Source of the DNA: Dehalococcoidia bacterium
Lineage (GTDB): Bacteria; Chloroflexota; Dehalococcoidia; UBA3495
Direction of reading: 5' to 3'
DNA length: 29,972 bases
Assembly (NCBI GenBank): GCA_002730485.1
Contig: PCAH01000069.1
Coordinates: 1 to 29,972 of the forward strand
Below, piece after piece: positions 1 through 8,118 of the stretch; within the stretch, counting starts at the first letter, position 1; every line of letters starts with the position of its first letter. A model generated the notes under the pieces. That model searched no databases and was not told the origin of the DNA. It worked only from the letters and a program-made list of their open reading frames with translations. Both the position numbers and the translations under genes were made by a program.

Positions 1-1551
1 CTAGGACTCGGTATCCACGGTGTTCATGATCTTATCTTGGGGTTTGACCACACCGTTCAGAAGGTCACCGTCGGTGAATTGACCGTTGGTCAACCGGGTG
101 GCAATATCTTCACGGCCGTCCCAGAGCTTCTTCAGGTCATCATCGATTAATTCAATGATGGCCCGCCTCACTCCGGTGTCTTCTCCAATGTCCGGATACA
201 GCTTCCAAGACTCCTTGCTGACTGTGTTCAGCCAGCCGGACGTGTCTCCGTTGTTGCCGCCGCGGACATCTTCAAAGTGCCAGGCGTACCAGGCGTTGAC
301 CATGTCGCGGAAGATGGCCAGGTCGGAGATTGGTGCTCCGACGGTGGACATCTGAACCTCGAACCGGTGGTTGTCGCCGGGGTGGCCTTCCACTGCGGCG
401 AACTTCCGGCCTCCGCCCAAGCCCCGGAGGACCGAGTCGTGGAGGTTAGAGGCGGTGATGCCGACGCCTGAGGCTGAGTCAACGTGACCAACGCGGACAT
501 CGCCCACGCGCCACATCTTCTCTTCCATGGCAGATGCCCCCATGTGCATGTCCACCAGCAGTTCTCCCAGTTCTTCTCCGAACCGGGCGCCGTAGGACAT
601 GAGCGAGAGGAATCCGGTGTCTATGGCCACCGTGCTCTGAATCTTCTTTGAGGTCGCCACTGCCAGAAGCTCCTGGAGCTCCATAGATTCCACTCGGTTG
701 GCGCCGTAGACCGGTTTACCGGCCAGGGCGTTTTGGACATCGGTGGCAATGTCGATCAAATCCTGGTTACCAAGCTGGAAACGTCCCAGGATGCGCATGG
801 CGATATCCTGAGCCTGCTCGCCGGTCAGCAAGTTCTTTACTGTCGGGTCGTCGCTGTCGAAGGACCAGTGTTCGGCGTCGATCACCTCTTGGTAGAGACG
901 CCCACCGGATGTGGACAATCGCCGGAGTTCACCGATCATCTCCATCCAAGTGGCAGAGTATTCGTTCAGTTCCTCAAGTAGCCCATTGATGACCTCACCC
1001 ACGTGGTTGAGGCAGACGGTCTCCAGGCGCTCATCGGTCTCTTCCTGCCATTTTGCCAAGCGCTTTCGGCGTTCGTTGGGAGACACGTCCAATTGGCTGT
1101 GAGTCGGTTCAGAGACATTTGGCAGGTCTCGTTTGATCGCCCGGTCAGCCAGGGCGGTCCACCGTCTCACCGGCGGTTCCTGGTCGGGGGCAGTCACCAA
1201 CTGCTGGATGAACAGGTTCTCGAACCTGTTACTGATCTCAATCATCAGCTCGTCGCGCTTTACGTCGGCGAACGTGTTGGCGCGGGCCAATTCGGTGCGT
1301 AGTTCAGCGTTGGCTTCTAGGACCATCCGGTCACTCAGGTTGCCATCCGGTCGCAGGCGCTCGAACAGGGAGTTGATTGCCCGTTCAACCTCAACCAGTG
1401 ACCCGTGGACAGCTCCATGTATCTGCATGAAGGCGTCCCTGGAGCCGGTCCGGCCGGTGCTGATGAAGTCCAATGGGTCCACAGAATTGGGGACCCTGTT
1501 GGTCATTTCGTTAAATGAAAGGCGCTTTCTTTTAAAACTAAACTTGGCCAT
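1..1551 (-). CDS. Uncharacterised 516-aa protein, probable partner of the tubulin-like GTPase
   Basis: I do not recognise a named family. The start is the ATG at 1551, because a strong GGGAGGA Shine-Dalgarno lies just before it; an in-frame ATG at 1581 would overlap the upstream gene and has no such signal. The protein is soluble, mostly helical and charged, with no signal peptide or membrane segment seen. It has a basic N-terminus (FSFKRKR), a likely coiled-coil or helical region over about residues 40-220, and a conserved-looking segment near 397-455 (VGAPISDLAIFRDMVNAWY, then ESWKLYPDI). That segment reminds me of the C-terminal part of long bacterial Tubulin_2 proteins. It follows the tubulin-like gene by only 11 bp, so the two are almost surely co-transcribed and probably act together. 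My inference is that this is the detached C-terminal half of a normally fused tubulin-like protein. It could equally be an unrelated effector or adaptor. The stop codon is at the window edge, so further operon genes may lie outside. Confidence 0.75.
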   Translation of the reverse strand: MAKFSFKRKRLSFNEMTNRVPNSVDPLDFISTGRTGSRDAFMQIHGAVHGSLVEVERAINSLFERLRPDGNLSDRMVLEANAELRTELARANTFADVKRDELMIEISNRFENLFIQQLVTAPDQEPPVRRWTALADRAIKRDLPNVSEPTHSQLDVSPNERRKRLAKWQEETDERLETVCLNHVGEVINGLLEELNEYSATWMEMIGELRRLSTSGGRLYQEVIDAEHWSFDSDDPTVKNLLTGEQAQDIAMRILGRFQLGNQDLIDIATDVQNALAGKPVYGANRVESMELQELLAVATSKKIQSTVAIDTGFLSLMSYGARFGEELGELLVDMHMGASAMEEKMWRVGDVRVGHVDSASGVGITASNLHDSVLRGLGGGRKFAAVEGHPGDNHRFEVQMSTVGAPISDLAIFRDMVNAWYAWHFEDVRGGNNGDTSGWLNTVSKESWKLYPDIGEDTGVRRAIIELIDDDLKKLWDGREDIATRLTNGQFTDGDLLNGVVKPQDKIMNTVDTES

Positions 1552-1562
1552 TCCTATCCTCC

Positions 1563-2600
1563 CTACAGCCGGGTCTGCCATTGGTTTTGCAGGTATTGTT
1601 TGGCCGTTTGCACAAAGAAGCCATCAAGCAAACCAACCTCTCGGGAACTGATGGAGCCAAACCGCGCGTCTGCGTTGTTATTGGCTTCCCGCATGGTCTC
1701 GTGGTAGCGGGCCCACCAGTCTTGGCCGGTGCCCCAGGCATCAGCCACTAGGCCTTCAAGTATCCTTGCTACATGGACCCGCTGCACTGGCAACGAGTCC
1801 TTCGGTGATCTATGTAATAAAGCCACATCGAAGTGTGGCCCTGGCGCGTCGATTATCTTGTCCGGATAGACCGTAATCTGATAACTATCTTTGCCGGTAT
1901 ACTCCGACTTTCCAACCTCGATACCACTGGCGGCGCGGAGGAACTGCAGAGTGGAGTAAGCATTTCTGAGTTGCAGCGGATAGGTGGTCTCCGGGTCACG
2001 GGACATACCCCTCTGGGGCAGTACCAAGTGGAGCACGACGCTGAAGTTATAGGAGGTTCCGCGGGCTTCGGCCAATGCTGCTAACAGCACGGGCAGTGCG
2101 CCGACGGTTCCGCCTCCCAAGAAGGCGATCACGTGGATCCTTAAGTAAGTGACGCCCTCATAGTAGGGGCAGACCTGCTCGATGGTGGCATCGATGTGCC
2201 CACGTAGGTTTCCGTAGTTGAACCTACCAGCGACACCGGCGTTGGCCAAAGTCCCCAACGCACCCTCACGGGAGAGGCTGAGGTTTTTCAACTCTGGCAC
2301 ACACTCCGTGATCCACGGACGCATGTCACGCAAGTTGGAAAAGTGGGGTAGTGTCAGGGGTATGAAGCGAGAGGACCGGGATATCTCCCCCCTGGTCGCT
2401 TCGCGGGTGTCCATGTATAGGAAGCCAATGCTTTTTCTGTCGGAGAAAGTCCATCCAGCGGAAACTTCGTCCAATCTTCTTGTTATCTGGCAGCTTGTGG
2501 ACCCCAGGCCGATGACCACTGAAGGTGACGCGATGCGGTTCGCGTTCTTATTGATATTTGCCCGCTGTGCTTCCGCCTCATTGAACGATTGTGAAACCAT
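1563..2600 (-). CDS. Tubulin/FtsZ-like GTPase (Tubulin_2-like), 345 aa
   Basis: The protein has the layout of a tubulin-superfamily nucleotide-binding domain. A Rossmann-like first strand leads into a T1-type loop (VVIGLGSTSCQ, residues 28-38). A strand ends in YMDT (62-65, T3-like region). A segment with AGVAGRF follows at 121-127. Then comes a T4-type glycine loop, FLGGGTVGALP, with GGGT at 162-165. FtsZ and tubulin have GGGTGSG there, so the second half of the loop is altered. This pattern fits the poorly studied bacterial Tubulin_2 proteins better than FtsZ, TubZ or CetZ. I could not identify a clear T7 catalytic loop, so GTP hydrolysis and polymerisation are unproven. The start at 2600 is set by AGGAGG five bases upstream; the ATG at 2621 has none. 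A good promoter lies about 100 bp upstream. Members of this family are larger in other bacteria, and here the following gene may supply the rest. Confidence 0.7.
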   Translation of the reverse strand: MVSQSFNEAEAQRANINKNANRIASPSVVIGLGSTSCQITRRLDEVSAGWTFSDRKSIGFLYMDTREATRGEISRSSRFIPLTLPHFSNLRDMRPWITECVPELKNLSLSREGALGTLANAGVAGRFNYGNLRGHIDATIEQVCPYYEGVTYLRIHVIAFLGGGTVGALPVLLAALAEARGTSYNFSVVLHLVLPQRGMSRDPETTYPLQLRNAYSTLQFLRAASGIEVGKSEYTGKDSYQITVYPDKIIDAPGPHFDVALLHRSPKDSLPVQRVHVARILEGLVADAWGTGQDWWARYHETMREANNNADARFGSISSREVGLLDGFFVQTAKQYLQNQWQTRL

Positions 2601-2698
2601 TGAGCCTCCTGCTCCCTGCATGCCCTAATTTGCGTGTGATTTACGTGCGTCAGGTACAGGGGTACCCATATTAAGAGCATGGTCGTACAGTATCATAA

Positions 2699-2726
2699 TT
2701 TATATTGTGAACGGTCTTGATGTCAA
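2699..2726 (-). promoter_or_regulatory. Sigma70-type promoter for the tubulin-like operon
   Basis: Read on the minus strand there is a perfect -35 TTGACA (2726-2721), a 16-bp spacer and a -10 TATAAA (2704-2699). A second -10-like TATGAT follows a few bases on. It lies about 100 bp before the ATG at 2600, in an AT-rich stretch unlike the surrounding coding DNA. It is the clearest promoter in the window. Confidence 0.6.
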
Positions 2727-3070
2727 ATTTCGGTAGGGTACCCTGCGGTATTCGCAACCTATAGCAAAAGAATTGACATTGAATCGACAATTCGTTGCGC
2801 AATGTGAGGTTATTCCGTCTCAATCTGCCTTGAAGCCAGCGGTTAATCTCGCTTCACACCAGGCGCATATGGGTATCCATCCAAGGCCTTGCGCTGAGGT
2901 CATTTAGATACCTATGCAACTAAGGATACAGTGCATCGTCCTTGTATCAAACGCTTAAGACACCCATTATTTTTGGAAAACATAACGTTGTGATGTAGGA
3001 ATGGAGATGCCGTTTCTAATCAAAGGCATCGATCGATTTCCAGCGCTGATGAAAATTGGCCACCAACAAA

Positions 3071-3106
3071 GAAAGGGCCCGGTACGAATCAGTACCGCGC
3101 CCTTTC
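3071..3106 (-). terminator. Long hairpin, probable terminator of the VOC gene
   Basis: A 15-bp stem with one mismatch (3071-3085 pairing with 3092-3106, GAAAGGGC.CGGTAC type) encloses the 6-base loop GAATCA. On the minus strand it is followed by TTTGTT, a weak U-tract, and it sits about 130 bp after the stop of the minus-strand VOC gene. It could also be bidirectional or a regulatory hairpin. Confidence 0.45.
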
Positions 3107-3237
3107 TTGATATCAGATCTAGATAGACCCTGAACCGCCGAATTCTCCCCGATTTCACCCCAAGGAAAATTTATTAATCAGGTCGTACTTTACTCATATC
3201 GCCTGCCAAATTCTCCCAGACTATCAACTAGTGGGAC

Positions 3238-3645
3238 TTAGAGATAGACCATCCACTCCAGCAGGTTGTGGTCCGGGTCCCGGGCGTACATGCTGACTGC
3301 GGGCAGCACTCCCCGCGCGCGGGCGCCTTTTCGGGGGCCAGGGCCGCGGATGATCTCGACTCCGGCGTCGTTCAGCATCTTCTGGCACTCTTCAGCCGTG
3401 CCGTCCCAGACGAAACAGATGTCTGCAGAGCCCGGCAGAGCTGTATCTCCACGCAGGCTGGCGGTGAAACCTTCCGGATGAACGTTGATCTTGGAATCGC
3501 CAGCTTGAATTGAGAAGATGTTGGCCTCTCCGGCCCTCCATTCAGCTTCATCATTAATCTCAAAACCCAATTTCTTATAGAAAGCGATGAGCGCTTCTGC
3601 GTTGGCGGTGGGCATTGCCAGGTGGTCGATACCGGCTGTTCCCAT
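3238..3645 (-). CDS. VOC superfamily (glyoxalase/dioxygenase fold) protein, 135 aa
   Basis: This is a single vicinal-oxygen-chelate unit of typical length. The N-terminus GIDHLAMPTANAEALIAFY followed by KLGFEI is the classic first beta-alpha module. Three probable metal ligands sit in the usual places: His8 (IDHLAM), His56 (KINVHPEGF) and Glu130 (LLEWMVYL). The second half has the usual DPDHNLLEW ending. Such proteins are glyoxalase-like lyases, extradiol dioxygenase relatives or resistance proteins; the sequence does not say which, and the gene stands alone. The start at 3645 is supported by GGGAGG seven bases upstream. A possible promoter (TTGCCA, 15 bp, TATAAT) lies about 75 bp before it, divergent from the amidohydrolase gene. 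Confidence 0.85.
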   Translation of the reverse strand: MGTAGIDHLAMPTANAEALIAFYKKLGFEINDEAEWRAGEANIFSIQAGDSKINVHPEGFTASLRGDTALPGSADICFVWDGTAEECQKMLNDAGVEIIRGPGPRKGARARGVLPAVSMYARDPDHNLLEWMVYL

Positions 3646-3720
3646 GTGGAGCCTCCCATTTATTCGGCCCGATCCCTAATCATTGAATCGGAAATCGGGC
3701 TGTTCGTGATTTGCACCAAT

Positions 3721-3747
3721 ATTATATTTAACATCAGCCACTGGCAA
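3721..3747 (-). promoter_or_regulatory. Possible promoter for the VOC gene
   Basis: On the minus strand TTGCCA (3747-3742) and a perfect TATAAT (3726-3721) are separated by 15 bp, about 75 bp upstream of the VOC start. The spacer is short, so this is only a candidate. Confidence 0.35.
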
Positions 3748-3900
3748 GGAAACTGGCCATGGACTAAAGTTCAATCGCCCCCCTGCGCCCACAGAGCAGC
3801 CACCGATGTGATACTTTAGGGGCGCTTGGGGATGCCTGCTGCCATCGCATGTTCTATATGAGATGAAACGGGCAAGTAAAAGAGTTCTATTGGAGAGACC

Positions 3901-5460
3901 ATGTTCGACCTGCTGCTTAGAAATGGCCGCATCGTGGACGGTACCGGCCAGACCTGGTACCGAGCCAGTCTGGGAATCACCGAAGACCTAATCACCATCA
4001 TCAAGGGAGACACCTCCCAGGTGGAGGCCGGACGAGTCATCGACGTGGGCGACTCGGTGATCTGCCCTGGCTTCATCGATATGCATTCTCACTCTGAGCT
4101 AAAGCTCATGACCGACCCGGAGCATCACGCTAAGGTCAGACAGGGTGTCACCACCGAAGCCATCGGCATGGACGGGCTCTCATACGCCCCCATCTCTCCG
4201 GTCAAATTGGAGCAGTTGCTCACTTTCCTAGCCGCAATCAATGGCATGCCACCGCCGGAGACCCGCTGGAGCAGTGTCAAGGAATTTCTAGACATCCTAG
4301 ACGGTCGTGCCGCCTGCAACGTGGCGTTCATGGTGCCCCACGCCGCCATCCGCATCGAGGCTATGGGCTGGGAAGACCGGGCACCCACACCCCAGGAATT
4401 GACCCGGATGCAGCAACTAGCCCGTCAGGGCATGGAAGACGGCGCTTTTGGGTTCTCCACGGGTCTCACCTATCCCCCGGGCGCTTACAGTGACACAGAC
4501 GAATTGGTGGCCATCTGCCAGTCAATCTCAGACCTGGGCGGCTTCTATATGACCCACGCCCGCTACACCAAGGGTGATCAATTACTAGACCCTTTCCGGG
4601 AGGCCATTGAGATCGGCCAGCGAGGCGGAGTGCCAGCCCACATATCCCACTACCACAGTCCGGTGGAGGGCATGGGGGAGCGCATGGTCGGTCTGGTCGA
4701 TGAGGGCCGTAACGCTGGTGTGGACGTGACCTTCGACCAATACCCCTATGCCGCCGCAAGCACGATCCTTCACTCCCTGCTTCCCTACTGGGTGCATGCC
4801 GGAGGACCGGAAACCATGCTGAATCGGATCAAATCCCCGGCGGTCAGAGATGAGATTGGCGATTCGGTGAACCCGATGTGGGGTTCCACCCTGGACAACT
4901 ACATCTTCAGTCATATCGGCTCTGATAAGAATAAGGAATGGGAAGGACGGTCCCTGACTGACCTGGCCGACTTTGAAAGCAAGAGGATGGTCGACAGCAT
5001 CTGTGACCTTCTTATTGAGGAGAACCTTGAAGTCGGGTTCGTAGCCCGGACGGGTAACCCTGAGAACATCCGTCGGATCGTGCGCCACCCTGCCCACATG
5101 GTGGGCTCCGACGGCGTTTTGACCGGAGAGATGCCGAACCCCCGGACCTTTGGCACTTTCCCTTATATATTGGGCCAGTTCTCCCGCGAAGAGGGCCTCT
5201 TCCGCATGGAGGAGGCAGTTCGCAAGATGACGGCGCTGCCGGCGCAGAGACTAGGACTCCAGGACCGGGGCATCCTAAGGGACGGCATGAAGGCCGACAT
5301 CGTAGTCTTCAACCCGGATACAGTGGAAGCGAAAGCCACATTCGAAGATCCGAAGCAATATCCGGAGGGCATCAGCCACGTAATAGTCAACGGAAAGGTC
5401 GTCATCGACAACGGTAACCACACCGGAGCGCTTCCTGGCCGGGCCTTGAAATCGCAGTAG
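3901..5460 (+). CDS. D-aminoacylase-like amidohydrolase (N-acyl-D-amino-acid deacylase family), 519 aa
   Basis: This is a cytoplasmic metal-dependent amidohydrolase of the D-aminoacylase branch, which removes acyl groups from N-acyl-D-amino acids. The N-terminal beta-domain start (LLLRNGRIVDGTG) and the closing segment (GMKADIVVFNPDTV, VIVNGKVVIDNG) are typical. The metal motif HSHSE has His62 and His64. Later ligand candidates are in MTHARY, AHISHYHSP and MVGSDGVL (Asp404). In the studied Alcaligenes enzyme a Cys in a GNCG motif bridges the two metal sites; here the equivalent stretch reads GMDG, with Asp91 at that place. Length matches the family. TTGGAGAG precedes the ATG at 3901. It heads a plus-strand group with two acyl-CoA dehydrogenases, but the 136-bp gap leaves co-transcription uncertain. 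Substrate is not predictable; N-acyl-D-amino acids are the default and other imino or amide substrates are possible. Confidence 0.85.
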   Translation: MFDLLLRNGRIVDGTGQTWYRASLGITEDLITIIKGDTSQVEAGRVIDVGDSVICPGFIDMHSHSELKLMTDPEHHAKVRQGVTTEAIGMDGLSYAPISPVKLEQLLTFLAAINGMPPPETRWSSVKEFLDILDGRAACNVAFMVPHAAIRIEAMGWEDRAPTPQELTRMQQLARQGMEDGAFGFSTGLTYPPGAYSDTDELVAICQSISDLGGFYMTHARYTKGDQLLDPFREAIEIGQRGGVPAHISHYHSPVEGMGERMVGLVDEGRNAGVDVTFDQYPYAAASTILHSLLPYWVHAGGPETMLNRIKSPAVRDEIGDSVNPMWGSTLDNYIFSHIGSDKNKEWEGRSLTDLADFESKRMVDSICDLLIEENLEVGFVARTGNPENIRRIVRHPAHMVGSDGVLTGEMPNPRTFGTFPYILGQFSREEGLFRMEEAVRKMTALPAQRLGLQDRGILRDGMKADIVVFNPDTVEAKATFEDPKQYPEGISHVIVNGKVVIDNGNHTGALPGRALKSQ

Positions 5461-5596
5461 AGCGGACGGTTGCAACCCGACAGACTTGTTGGGCCATGCT
5501 GCATAAGGCATAATTCATACTCGATTCAATCGAAGATTTCCCTGAAGGCTGATTGCCCCGACGGAATCGGGACTGGCAGCTAAAAAGGACACAACA

Positions 5597-6829
5597 ATGG
5601 ATTTCGAACCCCAATACACCCCAGAACAAGAAGAGTTCCGCCGGGAGGTCAAGGCCTGGATGAAGGAGAACATGCCCCCCGGCATCGTTCACCCGGCCGA
5701 CCCCATTGACCTGACCGAAGAACAATACCAACTGCGGCGCGAGTTTGGCCGCCGGTTGGGCGCCAAGGGCTGGCTCTGGTCCACCGCATCCCGCGAGTAC
5801 GGCGGCGGCGGATTGGATGTCGACCACGCGGTTGTTCTGGAAGAAGAAGCTGAGGCCGCTGGTCTGACCATCCCCCCGTTCTATGATTCGGGCGGAAGAC
5901 TGGGCGGCGCATCTATTGTTGTTTGGGGCACAGACGAACAGAAGAAGTTCTTCCTGCCTCCCATCTTTACCGGCGCAGTACGAACCTGGCAGCTGCTCTC
6001 CGAGCCAGAGGCGGGTTCCGACCTGGCCAACGTCAAGAGTACGGCGGTCAAAGACGGCGACGATTACATCATCAACGGCCAGAAGGTCTATGTGGGCAGC
6101 TCCCTTGGCTGCGACTACATGTGGACTCTGACCGTGACCGACACCGAGGCTAAGCGCCACGAGAACCTGGGTTGGTTCATGATCCCCTCCACCCTGCCCG
6201 GTATCACGGTCCAGCCCATGGACCTGCTGATCTCCGGCGGTGAGTCGGGCGCAGGTTCTGGCGTGAAGAACACCGTGTTCTTTGACAACGTACGGGTTCC
6301 CGCGTTCAACTTGATCGGTGGACATAACCAGGGCTGGAAGGTCGCGACCACCCACCTGGAACTTGAGCATGGCACTGGTGGCAAGATCTCCCGAAACCCG
6401 GTCGTTGACCGGCTGTTCGATTACTGCCGCACCACCAACCGGCGGGGACAACCCATCACCAAAGACGAAGACGCCCGCGAAAAGCTGATTGACGTTCACA
6501 TAGAGCAGGAGATAGTCCGGCTATTCCAGCTTCGCAACTACTGGATGCGCCACAGCGGCATATCCACCACCTACGAAGGTCCCCAGGCCTCCTACATGCG
6601 GAAGACCCTTGGTCTGAAGATGTCTCGTCATATCCTGGACATCCTTGGTCCAGCATCACTGACCTTCGACCCGGAACTCGGGGCATCGGAAGGCCATATG
6701 GAAGCCCACTCCCGGGCTGGCATCATTGCCATCCACCCAGGCGGCACCACAGACATTCAAAAGGTAATCATGTCGCGCCGCATCGGTATCGGCCGAGAGG
6801 TCAGAGAGAAAGCAGGCGCGCTGGGCTAG
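5597..6829 (+). CDS. Acyl-CoA dehydrogenase family protein, 410 aa
   Basis: This is an FAD-dependent acyl-CoA dehydrogenase homologue, expected to form an alpha-beta double bond in an acyl-CoA. The N-terminal helical part begins YTPEQEEFRREVKAWM. The signature segment LSEPEAGSDLANV at residues 134-146 is the classic FAD/acyl-CoA contact. The C-terminal PGGTTDIQKVIMSRRIG corresponds to the YEGTSQIQR region of medium-chain enzymes, where the catalytic Glu sits; here that position is Gly, as in other subfamilies that use a different Glu. The usual RxxFGxPI flavin motif is absent: the equivalent region reads TTNRRGQPITKD. A second, complementary homologue lies 131 bp downstream, so the two may form a heteromeric enzyme. 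The ribosome site is AAAAGGA before the ATG at 5597. Substrate is unknown. Confidence 0.88.
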   Translation: MDFEPQYTPEQEEFRREVKAWMKENMPPGIVHPADPIDLTEEQYQLRREFGRRLGAKGWLWSTASREYGGGGLDVDHAVVLEEEAEAAGLTIPPFYDSGGRLGGASIVVWGTDEQKKFFLPPIFTGAVRTWQLLSEPEAGSDLANVKSTAVKDGDDYIINGQKVYVGSSLGCDYMWTLTVTDTEAKRHENLGWFMIPSTLPGITVQPMDLLISGGESGAGSGVKNTVFFDNVRVPAFNLIGGHNQGWKVATTHLELEHGTGGKISRNPVVDRLFDYCRTTNRRGQPITKDEDAREKLIDVHIEQEIVRLFQLRNYWMRHSGISTTYEGPQASYMRKTLGLKMSRHILDILGPASLTFDPELGASEGHMEAHSRAGIIAIHPGGTTDIQKVIMSRRIGIGREVREKAGALG

Positions 6830-6865
6830 GCGGAACCGCCCACGCTCTAACTCTCGAGAGAAAAC

Positions 6866-6899
6866 ACCTTCTCCCTTTGGGGGAAGGTTGGGATGGGGG
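6866..6899. repeat. Short palindromic repeat (CTCCCTTTGGGGGAAGG type)
   Basis: In the 131-bp gap between the two dehydrogenase genes, CCTTCTCCC pairs imperfectly with GGGGAAGG and is followed by TTGGGATGGGGG. It resembles, in reverse orientation, the CCCTCACCCTAACCCTCTCCC unit at 8361-8396, so I take both as copies of one dispersed family. It lacks a T-run and is not a good terminator. Confidence 0.55.
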
Positions 6900-6960
6900 C
6901 AAACAACCCGCCGCCACCCTCTAAATCGAATACATTAGCCAATATTTAAAGGACGAACAC

Positions 6961-8082
6961 ATGGACCTGTCCCTAACCCCGGAACAAGAGATGCTAAAAA
7001 CTGCGGTTCGCAGTTTTGTTCAACAAGAGTACCCAAAAGAGACCCTGCTGCAGATCGCGTCGCCCACCGAGACCTCTCCCGAAGAGCCGTGGGAGCAGTT
7101 GATCAAGACCGGCTGGCTGGGCATCTTAATCCCCACTGAGTATGGTGGCGAGGGCGGTTCCTTCACCGACGCCGGAGTGCTCTTTGAGGAGCTGGGCCGC
7201 GGCCCGGTTCCCGGTCCGCACATCAGCTCTGCCGTGCTGGCTGCGTTGACAATGTTGGAGGGCGCAACCGAAGAACAGAAGCAAGAATGGCTCCCCCGCA
7301 TGGCCACCGGAGAGGTCCGCATGGTGGCAGCCATCACCGAGGAAGACTTTGGTTGGCTGGAGAGCGACGTCCAAGTAACCGCAGAGCAGACCGGAGGCAG
7401 GTTGACCCTAAACGGCAACAAAGCCTACGTCTTCGACGGCGAAACAGCCACCCATCTGCTGTGTGCCGTCCGCTCTAAGAACACCAACGACGTTGGCCTG
7501 GTGATCGTGCCGGCCGATAGCGCGGGTATCACCATCAGGCACCTGCCAGGGTTCGCATGGAACCAGTCGGCAATCGAGATGGAAGACGTCGCTGCAGATT
7601 CCACCAATGTCCTGGGCGAGGAATTGGCCGGTGGTTGGGCGGCCCTGGAACGGGCCCAACTAAAGGCCATCCCAGTGATCTGCGCCTACCAGGTGGGCGG
7701 TAGCCAGGCGGTCTATGAACTGTCGGTTGATTACAGCCGCACCCGCCATCAGTTCGGCACGCCCATTGGCCGGTTCCAACGGGTGCAGGACCAGGTCATC
7801 AACCTTCTAAATGCCCTGGACGCCGCCAGATGGACGGCCTACGAGGCGCTGTGGAAGCTGGATATTGGCCGTGATTCCGCTGACAGTGTTCATCTGGCCA
7901 AGACAGTGGCTAGTGAAGGCTACTACGAGGCCTGTAACTTCGCCCATGAGGTGCACGCTGGTGTGGGCAGCATGACCGAGTACGGTCTAACGCTACACAC
8001 TACCGCGTCCCGTACCCTCTACAACTACCTGGGCGACCCCAAGCTCCACCGCCGCCGCCTGGCAGACGCTCTGGGGCTCTAG
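6961..8082 (+). CDS. Acyl-CoA dehydrogenase family protein, second subunit type, 373 aa
   Basis: This is a shorter acyl-CoA dehydrogenase homologue. The N-terminus (LTPEQEMLKTAVRSFVQQEY), the GWLGILIPTEYGGEGGSF segment and the C-terminal helical domain are typical. The FAD-contact motif TRHQFGTPIGRFQ is intact at 261-273 and is exactly what the upstream homologue lacks. In contrast, the central FAD signature is degraded (AAITEEDFGWLESDVQ). The C-terminal YEGT-like catalytic segment is replaced by HTTASRTLYNYLG. Split motifs of this kind are known from actinobacterial alpha2beta2 acyl-CoA dehydrogenases, in which one active site is built from two different subunits. That is my inference from complementarity and adjacency. 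AAAGGA precedes the ATG at 6961, and a strong terminator follows the stop. Confidence 0.86.
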   Translation: MDLSLTPEQEMLKTAVRSFVQQEYPKETLLQIASPTETSPEEPWEQLIKTGWLGILIPTEYGGEGGSFTDAGVLFEELGRGPVPGPHISSAVLAALTMLEGATEEQKQEWLPRMATGEVRMVAAITEEDFGWLESDVQVTAEQTGGRLTLNGNKAYVFDGETATHLLCAVRSKNTNDVGLVIVPADSAGITIRHLPGFAWNQSAIEMEDVAADSTNVLGEELAGGWAALERAQLKAIPVICAYQVGGSQAVYELSVDYSRTRHQFGTPIGRFQRVQDQVINLLNALDAARWTAYEALWKLDIGRDSADSVHLAKTVASEGYYEACNFAHEVHAGVGSMTEYGLTLHTTASRTLYNYLGDPKLHRRRLADALGL

Positions 8083-8118
8083 GCTGCAAACATCAGCCAC
8101 TGAGGATGACGCAAATTG

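Larger units (their letters stand above)
2601..3237. other. 637-bp gene-free region upstream of the tubulin-like operon
   Basis: I find no convincing gene here; the longest open frame (63 codons, minus strand, 2967-3158) runs through a hairpin and has no ribosome site. The region is AT-richer than its surroundings. It holds the promoter at 2699-2726, an imperfect palindrome at 2771-2792 (AATTGAC...GACAATT) that could be an operator, and the hairpin at 3071-3106. None of the repeat families found in the other gaps is present. Confidence 0.5.

Noticed and set aside
1563..2600. FtsZ cell-division protein
   Set aside because: The T4 loop is GGGTVGA rather than GGGTGTG, the typical FtsZ core segments and C-terminal peptide are missing, and no division-cluster genes are beside it.
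2967..3158. A 63-codon minus-strand frame
   Set aside because: It reads through the hairpin at 3071-3106, has no ribosome site and no similarity I know.
5402..6499. A 365-codon open frame on the minus strand
   Set aside because: It lies antisense to the acyl-CoA dehydrogenase gene, whose family motifs are unmistakable; the frame is open because of codon bias and shows no family features.
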